Positions 34,120 through 43,165 of a stretch of DNA of 64,000 nucleotides are shown here, piece by piece (the first letter of the stretch is position 1; the number at the start of each line of letters is the position of its first letter). The position numbers were made by a program, and so were the translations under genes. The stretch covers positions 1,727,779-1,791,778 of the forward strand of contig NZ_AP014548.1 in NCBI RefSeq assembly GCF_000831385.1. The letters run 5' to 3'. Origin of the DNA: Nonlabens marinus S1-08 (lineage in GTDB: Bacteria > Bacteroidota > Bacteroidia > Flavobacteriales > Flavobacteriaceae). The notes below the pieces were generated by a model. The model saw only the letters and a program-made list of their open reading frames with translations, was not told the DNA's origin and searched no databases.

Positions 34120-35445
34120 TTATGAGGGTTGATTAGAAGTGATAGAACTCACTAGTTTTTGGTGGGCCTCGACGCAATCCCCAAGCGAAACGCCATAGAT
34201 GAAATTTCCAGCAGTAGAGAAATTAGGATTTTCTGTTTCCCAAGATTGTATTTTTTCGATCAATTTACGGTGACCTACTTCTTTTTGAGGAATGGCGTGG
34301 GGCCATTTTTTGCTATGTACTAGTTCTATAGGCCCTTCTATACCAGTCCATTTTCTCAAATAAGGAATACACAAGCGTTCCAAAACATCAGTTATGGATT
34401 TGTGCTCGCAATGATCAGGCCTCACAAAAAACGTGATCAACGCATATTTACCGGTCAAGCCTGTTGTGAATGTATTGCCATTATAAAGTGTGCCGATAAA
34501 ATCTTTCCTCTCATACATAGAAGCTAAAAACCCAAAGCCTATTGTTTTCGATTCTAATTCTGATCGGTTGACTTTTACTTGTATGGTCCACATAGGATTA
34601 TAAGTAATCTCTAATTTTGGGAAACTGGCTGTTTTCATAATGCTCTCTAGCGCATAAGACGGCAGAGTAGAAATGATGTGGCCAGCCCGAATGAAATCGC
34701 CATTCTTTTTTTTAATAATCCAGCTTTCCGCATTTTTATATATAGACGAGATCTGGTACTCATAACAAATGTGGTCTTGAAGCTTTCGCGAAAGCGTACT
34801 AGGCAAAGTCTCCATGCCATCTTTGAAACTCACTATTTTTCTAGGAGCAGCGGGAGACTTTTTCAAACCCTTCAATAGGCTTCCATATTCTATCTCTAGT
34901 GCAACAAATCGAGGAAAAACTGATGCCATCTCGAGCTTTGAAGGATCTCCCGCATAGATACCGCTAACGATTGCACCAGCCAGTCGCTGGGCTACTTGAG
35001 ATCCAAATCGTCGTGTAAAAAAATCTAATACCGTTTCTCCATCAGGAGAGGAGCTCTTTATGAAAGGCTCCTTTAAAATGCGCAGTTTTGCTGTGAAGGA
35101 TAGAATCTGCGTCGTTAATAACGTGAGCGGTGAGGCTTTAAGTGTATGTAATTGATCACCCCAAAGAATCTGACGCACCTTACTTTCTTCCCGCGCGTTG
35201 ATGATTTGATTGCTAATTCCTAAATCCTCGCACAGTTGGGCAACTGTAGGAGTGAGGATCATAGAATTCGCACCAGATTCTACTACAAAGCCGTCAGTAA
35301 AGGAAGATTCAATAACTCCGCCAGCTCTTTGAGTAGCTTCTAGAACTATAAAGTCAAGACCTCGACTTTGCAATGCATGTCCAGTACTGAGACCAGAAAG
35401 TCCTGCGCCCAACACTACATAATCGTATGAATCCTTTAACTGCAT
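34120..35445 (-). CDS. hemY: protoporphyrinogen oxidase (oxygen-dependent, FAD)
   Basis: 441 residues. The FAD-binding dinucleotide motif VVLGAGLSGLSTG (about 10-22) is followed by VLEATQRAGG; AGAIVSGIYAGDPSKLEM and the C-terminal TAGNFIYGVSLGDCVEAH are typical of HemY/PPOX. It oxidises protoporphyrinogen IX to protoporphyrin IX in heme synthesis. A -7 element ends 4 nt before the ATG, so a leaderless mRNA is likely. A one-mismatch palindrome copy (34781-34796) encodes LSRK. Confidence 0.92.
   Translation of the reverse strand: MQLKDSYDYVVLGAGLSGLSTGHALQSRGLDFIVLEATQRAGGVIESSFTDGFVVESGANSMILTPTVAQLCEDLGISNQIINAREESKVRQILWGDQLHTLKASPLTLLTTQILSFTAKLRILKEPFIKSSSPDGETVLDFFTRRFGSQVAQRLAGAIVSGIYAGDPSKLEMASVFPRFVALEIEYGSLLKGLKKSPAAPRKIVSFKDGMETLPSTLSRKLQDHICYEYQISSIYKNAESWIIKKKNGDFIRAGHIISTLPSYALESIMKTASFPKLEITYNPMWTIQVKVNRSELESKTIGFGFLASMYERKDFIGTLYNGNTFTTGLTGKYALITFFVRPDHCEHKSITDVLERLCIPYLRKWTGIEGPIELVHSKKWPHAIPQKEVGHRKLIEKIQSWETENPNFSTAGNFIYGVSLGDCVEAHQKLVSSITSNQPS
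34781..34796. repeat. iterated palindrome copy 13 (in hemY, one mismatch)
   Basis: First base is A instead of C; read on the minus strand as LSRK. Confidence 0.75.
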
Positions 35446-35449
35446 GAGA

Positions 35450-35457
35450 CAAAGGTA
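35450..35457 (-). promoter_or_regulatory. -7 element of hemY
   Basis: TACCTTTG on the minus strand matches the consensus; 4 nt lie between its G and the ATG. Confidence 0.6.
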
Positions 35458-35547
35458 CTACAGGGCTTTACCATAGGCTAGTATTTTGTCACTCATCATT
35501 TCGCGAGCTAACAATTTTGAATTTTATTTAGGTGGTGGAACTTTTTT

Positions 35548-35563
35548 CGCTTTCGCGAAAGCG
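35548..35563. repeat. iterated palindrome copy 14 (intergenic)
   Basis: Perfect copy in the divergent gap between hemY and the secreted-protein gene at 35712. Confidence 0.9.
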
Positions 35564-35613
35564 GAAGTACCCATCTGATTTTCAGTTTAATAATGAGGTA
35601 AACAAATGGAGTT

Positions 35614-35629
35614 ACGAAAACGTTTTCGT
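35614..35629. promoter_or_regulatory. LacI/PurR-type operator-like palindrome
   Basis: ACGAAAACGTTTTCGT is a perfect 16-bp palindrome with the central CG of LacI-family operators; it is close to the PurR box ACGCAAACGTTTGCGT. It lies 83 nt upstream of the gene at 35712. Only one copy is present in the window. Confidence 0.4.
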
Positions 35630-35711
35630 TAACTGGCACGATCGTTGAAAATACCTTAACAGCGGCCGCCGAAAAGCTTATAGAGTAGGCAACACCCTAA
35701 ATACCTAAGTC

Positions 35712-36302
35712 ATGAAAAAAATTATACTTTTTGTTGCAGCAGGTCTCTTGATGATGACAACTGCACAAGCCATCGAGAGAACTAATGATGGTCCGATCAA
35801 AGGGTACTCTAAACGTTACCAAAAGGTACAACCAGTTTTGTTTACCTATGAAAATGTAGATTATGCGATATACCCTGATGGACATCTAGAGTTTGAAGTC
35901 CCTCGTTATGTTACTAACGCGCATTATTCTAGACGGGCTACAGATAACCGTAGAGGTAGTTATGCCCGTCAAAATCTACAGTACAACCGTTACGGGCAGG
36001 TGACTTTCATCAACGGAACTCGTGTGTTTTACAACCGCAACGGTCAAGTTGCCCGATTAGGAGCACTGGATGTCGATTACCATCGCGGTATTCTAGATCG
36101 TGTGGGTGGACTGGACGTACGTTACAACAGGAACGGCAAACTGATAGCTGCTAGAGGTCACGTTAATATCTATGCAGACCTAGGCTACAGACATGATTGT
36201 AGCAGTCACAATTTTGGACATGTTGATGTTCACGGTTATGCTCAAAACGACCGCGATTGGGATGAAGGCGTTTACTTCAAAAGAGGTAAAAAGTCTAAAT
36301 AA
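35712..36302 (+). CDS. secreted basic, tyrosine-rich protein
   Basis: 196 residues with a signal peptide (cleavage after AQA). The mature protein is rich in Tyr, Arg, Asn and Gly with repeated units NRYGQVTFINGTRVFYNRNGQVARLGALDVDYHRG and RYNRNGKLIAARG, suggesting a beta-repeat fold. No known family recalled. It has its own perfect terminator, so it is a single-gene unit. Confidence 0.6.
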   Translation: MKKIILFVAAGLLMMTTAQAIERTNDGPIKGYSKRYQKVQPVLFTYENVDYAIYPDGHLEFEVPRYVTNAHYSRRATDNRRGSYARQNLQYNRYGQVTFINGTRVFYNRNGQVARLGALDVDYHRGILDRVGGLDVRYNRNGKLIAARGHVNIYADLGYRHDCSSHNFGHVDVHGYAQNDRDWDEGVYFKRGKKSK

Positions 36303-36321
36303 AGTTGCAGCACTTTGAACC

Positions 36322-36353
36322 AAACTCCTTGTTTCACAACAAGGAGTTTTTTT
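36322..36353 (+). terminator. terminator of the secreted-protein gene
   Basis: 12-bp stem AAACTCCTTGTT/AACAAGGAGTTT with a 4-nt loop and a T-run. Confidence 0.92.
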
Positions 36354-36391
36354 ATGCGCTGTTGAAATTGTGATGGACAATCTATAACGAT

Positions 36392-36399
36392 TAACTTTG
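36392..36399 (+). promoter_or_regulatory. -7 element of cyclophilin-FKBP gene
   Basis: TAACTTTG matches the consensus, 22 nt before the ATG at 36422. Confidence 0.6.
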
Positions 36400-36421
36400 C
36401 GGACTTTAAAAAAATACAATT

Positions 36422-37354
36422 ATGCAAGAAGGTATATACGCAAAATTTCATACTAGTAAAGGAGAGATCTTAGTTCAATTACATTACAAAAGAACTCCTG
36501 GAACCGTAGGAAACTTTGTAGCATTAGCAGAAGGAAATTTAGAAAACGATGCAAAACCGCAAGGAACGCCTTATTACGACGGGTTGAAGTTCCACCGTGT
36601 GATTCCAGATTTCATGGTACAAGGTGGCGACCCACAAGGGACAGGTTCTGGTGGTCCTGGATATCAATTTGATGATGAATTCCACCCAGAATTGCGTCAC
36701 GATGGCCCTGGGGTATTGAGTATGGCAAATGCGGGTCCAGGAACGAATGGATCACAGTTTTTTATTACGCACATTGAAACAGCATGGTTGGATGACAAGC
36801 ATACCGTTTTTGGAAAAGTGGTTGAAGGACAAGACGTGGTAGATGCCATCGCTCAAGGCGATTCTATTGAGAAATTAGAGATAGTAAGAGAAGGCGAGGA
36901 TGCTAAAAAATTCAATGCAGTAGAAAGCTTCCGTCAATTTGAAGGTGCTGGAAAAGCGCGTGAAGAGCAAGCTAGAAAGCAAGCAGAAAATGAATTAGAT
37001 GAGATCGCAGCTGGCTTTGATAAAACCGAGAGCGGTTTGCGCTACAAAATTATTAATAAAGGGAGCGGTGCCAAAGCCGAGAAAGGTAAAATGGTGAGTG
37101 TTCACTATAAGGGAATGCTTCCTAACGGGAAGGTTTTTGATTCTAGTTTTGAACGCAAAAAACCAATTGATTTTACATTAGGAGTTGGTCAAGTCATCGC
37201 AGGGTGGGATGAAGGCATTCAATTACTCCAAGTAGGTGATAAGGCGCGTTTTGTAATACCATCACACATAGCTTACGGCAGTGCTGGTGCAGGTGGCGTA
37301 ATTCCTCCAAATGCGACACTTGTATTTGATGTAGAATTAGTGGCAGTCAAATAA
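36422..37354 (+). CDS. dual-domain peptidyl-prolyl isomerase (cyclophilin-FKBP fusion)
   Basis: 310 residues. The N-terminal cyclophilin domain (about 1-155) has [25 protein letters not shown] and [21 protein letters not shown], including the catalytic Arg of FHRV. A helical linker (about 160-200) leads to an FKBP domain (about 205-310) with [31 protein letters not shown] and [13 protein letters not shown]. Both are active-site intact. It lacks a signal peptide, so it acts in the cytoplasm. Fusions of this order are known in flavobacteria. Confidence 0.92.
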   Translation: MQEGIYAKFHTSKGEILVQLHYKRTPGTVGNFVALAEGNLENDAKPQGTPYYDGLKFHRVIPDFMVQGGDPQGTGSGGPGYQFDDEFHPELRHDGPGVLSMANAGPGTNGSQFFITHIETAWLDDKHTVFGKVVEGQDVVDAIAQGDSIEKLEIVREGEDAKKFNAVESFRQFEGAGKAREEQARKQAENELDEIAAGFDKTESGLRYKIINKGSGAKAEKGKMVSVHYKGMLPNGKVFDSSFERKKPIDFTLGVGQVIAGWDEGIQLLQVGDKARFVIPSHIAYGSAGAGGVIPPNATLVFDVELVAVK

Positions 37355-37374
37355 GTTGCTCCACTATATATTTC

Positions 37375-37408
37375 AAATCCCCAAATGAATTCGTCATTTG
37401 GGGATTTT
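37375..37408 (+). terminator. terminator of cyclophilin-FKBP gene
   Basis: Perfect 14-bp stem AAATCCCCAAATGA/TCATTTGGGGATTT, 5-nt loop, T-rich tail. Confidence 0.88.
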
Positions 37409-37481
37409 CTTTTACGACCAATAGTTCTAATAGGGCATTAGTTCTATCGAGGTTGTTATATTTAACGCAAGTTTTAAAAAT

Positions 37482-38573
37482 ATGAAGTTACTAGTCAATT
37501 TTTGCCGTGGATTTGTAGGTCTCTTGTTCATATTCAGCGGTATGGTAAAGCTGAACGACCCTTTAGGGTTTTCCTATAAACTCGATGAATATTTTAGTGC
37601 TGCGGTGCTAGGCCTGGAATTTTTACAACCTTTTGCGCTTCCCTTAGCCATCTTTCTAGTGGTCTTTGAAGTGGTTTTAGGTATTATGTTGCTGCTGGGT
37701 TTTCACCGTAAGTTTACCGTGTGGGCGCTGTTGTTAATGATTTTGTTCTTTACGTTCTTAACGTTTTATTCTGCATATTTTGATAAAGTAACAGATTGCG
37801 GTTGTTTTGGAGATGCGATACCCTTGACGCCATGGCAAAGCTTTATTAAAGACATTATTTTACTGCTCATGATTGTCATTTTGTTCATGAATGTAAAGTT
37901 GATCAAACCGTTGTTTTCTAAATTTTACTCTTCAGTAATTACGCTTGTTATCACCTTAGGCTGTTTTGCAATAGCTTATTATGTATTGATGCACTTGCCT
38001 ATACTCGATTTCAGAGCCTACAAAGTAGGTACTAACATCAGCAAGGCCATGCAAGAAGATCCTAATAGACCTGATGTCTATGGCTATGATTGGTACTATG
38101 AGAACAATGGGGAAGAAGAGGTCATAACTACGCAAGGTTTACCACCAGTAGGCAGACCTAATTATACTAAAGTAGAAACCCGACTCATTGAGAAAGGCTA
38201 TGAACCACCCATACATGATTTTGTAATCAACGATGGAGATACTGATGTTACTCAAGAAGTATTGGCAGAGTCTAAAGTTGCTGTCATCATCATCTACAAT
38301 TTAAGAAATGCAGAAAACAGTGGGATGCTGCAGTTGCCTAGTTTCATAAATCAAGCAAGAGCTGCGGGTTACAAAGTGATTGCCTTAAGTTCCTCGTCAC
38401 CAGAAATTACCAATCAAGCCAAGAAAAGTTATGGACTCGATTTGGAATTCTATACTACTGATGGAACTGCATTAAAAACCATTGTCCGATCCAATCCTGG
38501 GATCATGCTATTGGAAAACGGCGTTATCACAGCTAAATCGCACTGGAGTGATCTAGAGGATCTGGATTTATGA
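37482..38573 (+). CDS. BT_3928/DoxX-like membrane protein
   Basis: 363 residues. The first half has four membrane helices of the DoxX/MauE type with the loop motif DCGCFGD; the second half (about 190-363) looks like a soluble thioredoxin-fold domain without CxxC (VAVIIIYNLRNAENSG, YGLDLEFYTTDGTALKTIV). Bacteroidetes relatives are called BT_3928 family; the role is unknown, a redox or assembly function of the envelope being suggested by the fold. Its stop overlaps the permease start (ATGA at 38570), so they are coupled. Confidence 0.78.
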   Translation: MKLLVNFCRGFVGLLFIFSGMVKLNDPLGFSYKLDEYFSAAVLGLEFLQPFALPLAIFLVVFEVVLGIMLLLGFHRKFTVWALLLMILFFTFLTFYSAYFDKVTDCGCFGDAIPLTPWQSFIKDIILLLMIVILFMNVKLIKPLFSKFYSSVITLVITLGCFAIAYYVLMHLPILDFRAYKVGTNISKAMQEDPNRPDVYGYDWYYENNGEEEVITTQGLPPVGRPNYTKVETRLIEKGYEPPIHDFVINDGDTDVTQEVLAESKVAVIIIYNLRNAENSGMLQLPSFINQARAAGYKVIALSSSSPEITNQAKKSYGLDLEFYTTDGTALKTIVRSNPGIMLLENGVITAKSHWSDLEDLDL

Positions 38574-39643
38574 TCAGTTATCTCTTAAAGAAAATAGGCT
38601 ATGCACTGCTCACTTTATATGGAGTAGTCACTGTTGTTTTTTTATTGTTTTATCTGTTACCAGGTGATCCTGCACAAATGATGATGGGACAAAATGAAAG
38701 TGAGCAGCAGCTCAGATCCTTACGCAGTAAATATGGTTTTGATCAGTCTTTGGGCACCCAGTATTTGTATTTTATTAATGATTTAAGTCCCTTATCTTTT
38801 CATAGCACACAAGTTGAATATTTCACTTATGACAATGGCAAATACACTGGTGTATCCTTATTTTCTGTAGAAGAGGTTGAACTACAAATCAAATGGCCCT
38901 ATCTGAGAGAGTCCTTTCAAAAATCAGGTAAAAAGGTAAGTGCCGTGATAGGAGAAACTCTACCTAACACTATGTTACTAGCCGTTTGCGCCATTTGCGT
39001 GGCGCTATGTATAGGTTTGATTTTAGGAGTAATTGCTGCATTGAATAAAAATAATTGGATCGATAACAGCATACAGTTGGTAAGCACTATGGGCATGAGT
39101 GTTCCTAGTTTTTTTAGTGCGATCATCTTTGCTTACTTGTTTGGTTATTTGTGGCATGAATATACAGGTTTACGTATGAGCGGCAGCCTTTATGAATTGG
39201 ATGATTATGGCGAGCAAGTAGTGGTCCAATGGCGCAATCTTATATTGCCAGCAATAGTGCTAGGTATTCGTCCGCTAGCAGTCATTAGCCAGTTAATGCG
39301 TAATAGTTTGCTAGAAGTAATGGGTCAGCAATACATCGTGACTGCTTATGCCAAAGGATTGACACAATACCAGGTGATCATGCGTCACGCTTTTAAAAAT
39401 GCTTTGAATCCAGTGATCACAGCGGTAAGTGGTTGGTTTGCCAGCATGCTGGCCGGAGCCGTGTTTGTAGAATACATCTTCAACTGGAACGGACTGGGTA
39501 AAGAGATTGTGGAAGCATTGAACACTCTTGATTTGCCAGTAATTACAGGTGCCGTTTTAGTGATTGCAACCTTGTTTATTGTAATCAATATTTTAGTGGA
39601 TCTGATGTATGTTGCCTTAGATCCTAGAGTAAAATTAGACTGA
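38570..39643 (+). CDS. ABC transporter permease, DppB/OppB type
   Basis: 357 residues: an N-terminal GYALLTLYGVVTVVFLLFYLLPGDP and the typical six-helix permease with the EAA-type loop MRNSLLEVMGQQYIVTAYAKGLTQYQV followed by HAFKNALNPVI. It would pair with a DppC permease and ATPases for dipeptide or oligopeptide import; none is encoded nearby. A large periplasmic insertion (about 60-120) separates the first two helices. Coupled with the BT_3928-like gene. Confidence 0.85.
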   Translation: MISYLLKKIGYALLTLYGVVTVVFLLFYLLPGDPAQMMMGQNESEQQLRSLRSKYGFDQSLGTQYLYFINDLSPLSFHSTQVEYFTYDNGKYTGVSLFSVEEVELQIKWPYLRESFQKSGKKVSAVIGETLPNTMLLAVCAICVALCIGLILGVIAALNKNNWIDNSIQLVSTMGMSVPSFFSAIIFAYLFGYLWHEYTGLRMSGSLYELDDYGEQVVVQWRNLILPAIVLGIRPLAVISQLMRNSLLEVMGQQYIVTAYAKGLTQYQVIMRHAFKNALNPVITAVSGWFASMLAGAVFVEYIFNWNGLGKEIVEALNTLDLPVITGAVLVIATLFIVINILVDLMYVALDPRVKLD

Positions 39644-39698
39644 CCATTCCTTTATTTTATCGACACTCGGCCTAAAAATCCGCCAATGATTTTATCAA

Positions 39699-39706
39699 TA
39701 TCTTTG
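39699..39706 (+). promoter_or_regulatory. -7 element of tpiA operon
   Basis: TATCTTTG matches the consensus, 47 nt before the ATG at 39754. Confidence 0.55.
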
Positions 39707-39753
39707 TGGCTTAAATTATTAAGGATCCCAGAGTTCCCTAAGAACCTAAGACC

Positions 39754-40350
39754 ATGAAATACCTAGTACTTATTTTATCCCTAACTTTTACTACTTTTTG
39801 TATCGCTCAAGGCGAAAACGAACAAATCAAAATAGATTTTCAAAAGTATGCTAGCGCCTTAAAAAGCAAGCAATACACTCAAGCTACTTCCTACATGCCA
39901 GACGCCTTATTTGAAAAAGTGGGTAAAGAACAGCTGGTACAAGAAATGAAAAACACCTTTGAAAGTGATGAGACTGATGTGAAAATTAAGGCAATTGAAA
40001 TAGTTGGGTACAGCGATAAATCAACTTTAGATGGTATTACCTATGTTCCTATTCAATTCAATCAAAAATTTGACATCAAATATCTAAACCTTTTTGATGC
40101 GACTGATGATGAACAATCCCGCAATTCAACTACTAAATTTATTGTTCAAATGTTGAACGAGTCCATGCCAGAGTCAAACGTCAGCTTTGATCAAAAGCAA
40201 GAAGTTTTTGTAGTAAGTAGTAATAAAAAAGCTGTCGCTATGAAGTCAAGTGCAGCTGACAGTTGGAAATTTATTGTTATAGAAGCCCAATTGAGAAGCA
40301 AGCTGGAAGGTTTACTGCCAGCAATAGTAATTCAAAAATTAAAAATATGA
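39754..40350 (+). CDS. secreted protein of unknown function (tpiA operon)
   Basis: 198 residues, signal peptide ending in CIAQ. The mature part resembles an SnoaL/nuclear-transport-like fold: an early helix IKIDFQKYASALKSKQYTQATSYMPDALFEKVGKEQL, then strands and a hydrophobic end. No family was recognised. Its stop overlaps the tpiA start by 4 nt (ATGA, 40347-40350), so they are cotranscribed. Confidence 0.65.
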   Translation: MKYLVLILSLTFTTFCIAQGENEQIKIDFQKYASALKSKQYTQATSYMPDALFEKVGKEQLVQEMKNTFESDETDVKIKAIEIVGYSDKSTLDGITYVPIQFNQKFDIKYLNLFDATDDEQSRNSTTKFIVQMLNESMPESNVSFDQKQEVFVVSSNKKAVAMKSSAADSWKFIVIEAQLRSKLEGLLPAIVIQKLKI

Positions 40351-41099
40351 GAACTAACATCGTTGCCGGTAACTGGAAAATGAATTGTGATCTACCCATG
40401 ACGCAGGATTTGATTGCAAAAATTAAAAAAGAATTATCTGGTGAGCTCAAATGTGAGTTGATGATAGCGCCATCGCACCCCTTTTTATACGCTGCCTTTA
40501 ATGCCTCTTTAGACACTCCTATAGAAGTAGTGGCACAAAATGCCTCAGCACACCATAGTGGTGCGTATACAGGAGAAGTTTCTATCGATATGTTACAAAG
40601 TGTCGGCGTACAGACCGTAATTTTAGGACATTCTGAACGTAGAGATATCTTTAAAGAAACAGATCAGGAATTAGCTGATAAAACCAAAACGGCTGTCGAC
40701 AAAGGCATGAAGGTCATTTTTTGTTGTGGTGAGCATTTAGAAGAGCGTAAAGCAGGAAATCATTTTGTTACCGTTACTCAACAAATTGAAGAAGGACTGT
40801 TCCAACTAGATGATAAGGAATGGAAACAAATTATATTGGCTTACGAGCCTGTCTGGGCAATAGGTACTGGTGAAACCGCCAGTCCAGAGCAAGCGCAAGA
40901 AATGCATGCACATATTAGAAAATTTGTTGCAGACAAGTATGGCGATAAAACAGCAGACAAAGTGAGTATACTTTATGGTGGTAGCGTGAAGCCAGAAAAT
41001 GCTGCTGAGATTTTTGCAAAACCAGATGTGGATGGAGGTCTAGTAGGTGGCGCATCCCTAGATGCGAGTTCTTTTATTGCCATAGCTAAATCATTCTAG
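40347..41099 (+). CDS. tpiA: triosephosphate isomerase
   Basis: 250 residues from ATG 40347 (the frame is open upstream, but the family begins with RTNIVAGNWKMN). Lys11 phosphate binding, catalytic His95 in ILGHSERR and Glu167 in AYEPVWAIGTG are all present; the phosphate-binding loop YGGSVKPEN is intact. It interconverts dihydroxyacetone phosphate and glyceraldehyde 3-phosphate in glycolysis. It overlaps the preceding gene by 4 nt and prmA follows immediately. Confidence 0.97.
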   Translation: MRTNIVAGNWKMNCDLPMTQDLIAKIKKELSGELKCELMIAPSHPFLYAAFNASLDTPIEVVAQNASAHHSGAYTGEVSIDMLQSVGVQTVILGHSERRDIFKETDQELADKTKTAVDKGMKVIFCCGEHLEERKAGNHFVTVTQQIEEGLFQLDDKEWKQIILAYEPVWAIGTGETASPEQAQEMHAHIRKFVADKYGDKTADKVSILYGGSVKPENAAEIFAKPDVDGGLVGGASLDASSFIAIAKSF

Positions 41100-41948
41100 A
41101 TGTCAAAAGTGACTGATCAATTATACGTGGAATACACATTCACCGTAGAACCTACAGAGCCTTGGAATGATATTTTAGCATCAGATTTAGGTGCTCTAGG
41201 TTTTGAAAGCTTCATGGAAACGGACGAAGGTCTTTTGGCTTACGTCCAAAAAGATATAGATCACGAGGACCTTTTGAAAGATCTTGAACTCTTGCAAAAT
41301 GATTTAGTAGAGATCGCTTTCGCGAAAGCGGATATCCCAGCCACCAACTGGAACCACGAGTGGGAAAGTAACTTTGAACCTATAGTAGTGCAAGATCGAT
41401 GCGAGGTGCGCGCGCCTTTTCATCCCAGTCATGATACAGAGTTTGACATCGTTATAGAGCCAAAGATGAGTTTCGGTACGGGACACCACCAGACCACGCA
41501 CATGATGCTGGAGCATTTATTAGAACTGAATGTGCAAGGTCAAAAAGTCTTGGATATGGGTAGTGGCACTGGCGTATTGGCCATTCTCGCTCAAATGCGA
41601 GGAGCAAGCACTGTGGATGCCATTGATATTGATACCTGGTGTTATGAGAATGCATTAGAAAACGTGGAGCGTAACAAAGTCGATCAAGTGACCGTAATTC
41701 TAGGAGGCGCAGAGCAGTTGGTAGATAAATATTACGATACGATCATCGCAAATATCAACCGTAACATCTTACTGGCAGACATACCAACTTATGCCCAATG
41801 CCTTTCATCAGGAGGTAGATTGTTGCTCAGTGGTTTTTATGAGGTAGATTTAGACGCTATAAAAGCGGCCTGTGTTGCCGCAGGAATGGAGTACGTGAGT
41901 CATAAGAAAAAGGCTGACTGGGTAGCTCCAGTGTTTTTAAAAAAGTAA
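41100..41948 (+). CDS. prmA: ribosomal protein L11 methyltransferase
   Basis: 282 residues; starts directly after the tpiA stop. The N-terminal substrate domain (EPWNDILASDLGALGFESF) and the SAM domain (VLDMGSGTGVLAILAQMRGA, motif I) with IIANINRNIL are typical of PrmA, which trimethylates ribosomal protein L11. The motif FGTGHHQTTHMML precedes the SAM domain as in the family. The palindrome at 41315 encodes AFAKA within the linker between the two domains. Confidence 0.93.
   Translation: MSKVTDQLYVEYTFTVEPTEPWNDILASDLGALGFESFMETDEGLLAYVQKDIDHEDLLKDLELLQNDLVEIAFAKADIPATNWNHEWESNFEPIVVQDRCEVRAPFHPSHDTEFDIVIEPKMSFGTGHHQTTHMMLEHLLELNVQGQKVLDMGSGTGVLAILAQMRGASTVDAIDIDTWCYENALENVERNKVDQVTVILGGAEQLVDKYYDTIIANINRNILLADIPTYAQCLSSGGRLLLSGFYEVDLDAIKAACVAAGMEYVSHKKKADWVAPVFLKK
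41315..41330. repeat. iterated palindrome copy 15 (in prmA)
   Basis: Perfect copy, read as AFAKA in the interdomain linker. Confidence 0.9.
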
Positions 41949-41987
41949 AATTGCGTTAAACCAGTTTTTCAAACCCGTATCTTTATT

Positions 41988-41995
41988 TAATTTTG
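41988..41995 (+). promoter_or_regulatory. -7 element of clpS
   Basis: TAATTTTG matches the consensus; 7 nt lie between it and the ATG, so the leader is very short. Confidence 0.6.
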
Positions 41996-42002
41996 CAGTA
42001 TT

Positions 42003-42284
42003 ATGAAATTGAGCACACAGATACAAGAACTTCCAGAACTGGATGTGGAAGTGGCTGAAAAGCAAGAGAATAGAATAGTCTTATTTAATGATGAGGTCAA
42101 CACATTTGACCACGTGATTGACATGCTAGTAGAGGCTTGTGACCACACACCTATACAGGCAGAACAATGTAGTTTGATTGTTCATTATAAAGGAAAGTGC
42201 AACGTGAAAACGGGTGAATACGATGATTTAGAACCACGATGTTCTAAACTTTTGGAAGCTGGATTAACAGCAGAGATTCAGTAG
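42003..42284 (+). CDS. clpS: ATP-dependent Clp protease adaptor ClpS
   Basis: 93 residues. The family core NRIVLFNDEVNTFDHVIDML includes the NDxxTF motif that binds N-degron residues, with the conserved Cys/His region ACDHTPIQAEQCSLIVHYKGKC. ClpS delivers N-end rule substrates to ClpAP. Length is normal. The leader is short; the gene ends at a strong bidirectional hairpin. Confidence 0.94.
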   Translation: MKLSTQIQELPELDVEVAEKQENRIVLFNDEVNTFDHVIDMLVEACDHTPIQAEQCSLIVHYKGKCNVKTGEYDDLEPRCSKLLEAGLTAEIQ

Positions 42285-42301
42285 ATGCAAATGATAAAAA
42301 G

Positions 42302-42337
42302 AATAAGCCCGATCGAAATCATTCGATCGGGCTTATT
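42302..42337. terminator. bidirectional terminator clpS/M24 gene
   Basis: Perfect 16-bp stem AATAAGCCCGATCGAA/TTCGATCGGGCTTATT with a 4-nt loop between convergent genes. Confidence 0.92.
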
Positions 42338-42342
42338 TTATT

Positions 42343-43017
42343 TTAAATCGCAATCTGCTCAAAGAAAGAGCCAATTTTCAAATGTCGATCAACCAGGTGG
42401 ATCTCAATAATCCAGTGTCTTTGCTGTCCTTGAGAATTTAATTTATTCATAGAGACGTGATTCTCAGGATGAATGTAGTTGGTTTTTTCTTCACCATCTA
42501 GTTGTTCATGAGGGAAATGACCTATTAGATGCCCAGCAATAGGTCCACCAAATTCCCATCCTGCATCTTGTGCTAGACTCACACAATAACGGTATAATTC
42601 TGCACCAGTGATAGCAGGGTTTTTTTGAACGAGTTCTTGAGCGATAAACCATAAACGTTCACTATCGGCCGCTAATTTTAATTTGTAAGCATCGTTCCCA
42701 ACCACATACGTACGGCCATAGTCTGCTTCCCATTCTTCCAGGATAGGACCAAAATCTAAGAACACAATATCGTCTTCTTGAACGGTCAAGTTAGGTGGAT
42801 TCTCATCGTACGGGTGCAATGTATTTTCACCCGCTCGAACGATGCGTTTGTGCCAGTATTTTTTGATGCCGTAAAGCTCATCAGCCAATTTGAAAACGGC
42901 CTCATTGATTTCTTTCTCAGTGACTCCAGCGCGAATGATATTTCTCGATTCGATCTCTTTAAATAGTCCTGCAGCTTTTTCTTCAGCCGCTATAAGTTGT
43001 TCTATGCTATTACTCAT
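42343..43017 (-). CDS. M24 family (creatinase/aminopeptidase P-like) protein
   Basis: 224 residues of the pita-bread fold. Metal ligands can be matched to FLDFGPILEEWEADYGRTY (two Asp), AGHLIGHFPHE (His) and WIIEIHL (Glu), as in methionine aminopeptidase and Xaa-Pro dipeptidases. It lacks the N-terminal domain of aminopeptidase P. It probably cleaves or binds a small N-terminal peptide substrate; it is not close to the housekeeping MetAP. A singleton gene. Confidence 0.8.
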   Translation of the reverse strand: MSNSIEQLIAAEEKAAGLFKEIESRNIIRAGVTEKEINEAVFKLADELYGIKKYWHKRIVRAGENTLHPYDENPPNLTVQEDDIVFLDFGPILEEWEADYGRTYVVGNDAYKLKLAADSERLWFIAQELVQKNPAITGAELYRYCVSLAQDAGWEFGGPIAGHLIGHFPHEQLDGEEKTNYIHPENHVSMNKLNSQGQQRHWIIEIHLVDRHLKIGSFFEQIAI

Positions 43018-43125
43018 ACGGTAAAAATAAACTCTAAATCCTTTATCGCACAGCCATTTTGACCATGATCCTCGAACCTTTGAAAAATAGACGATACGTT
43101 AAATAAAACTAATAATATTAATGTT

Positions 43126-43142
43126 TAATAGTAATGCTATTA
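43126..43142. promoter_or_regulatory. inverted repeat, candidate TetR operator
   Basis: TAATAG-N5-CTATTA (17 bp) overlaps the -7 element of the regulator's own promoter, as expected for autorepression. Confidence 0.4.
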
Positions 43143-43148
43143 TATTTG
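43141..43148 (+). promoter_or_regulatory. -7 element of efflux operon
   Basis: TATATTTG matches the consensus. It lies inside the longest open frame (from 43121) and so points to ATG 43166 as the true start. Confidence 0.6.
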
Positions 43149-43165
43149 AGGCGACAAAAAATAAT

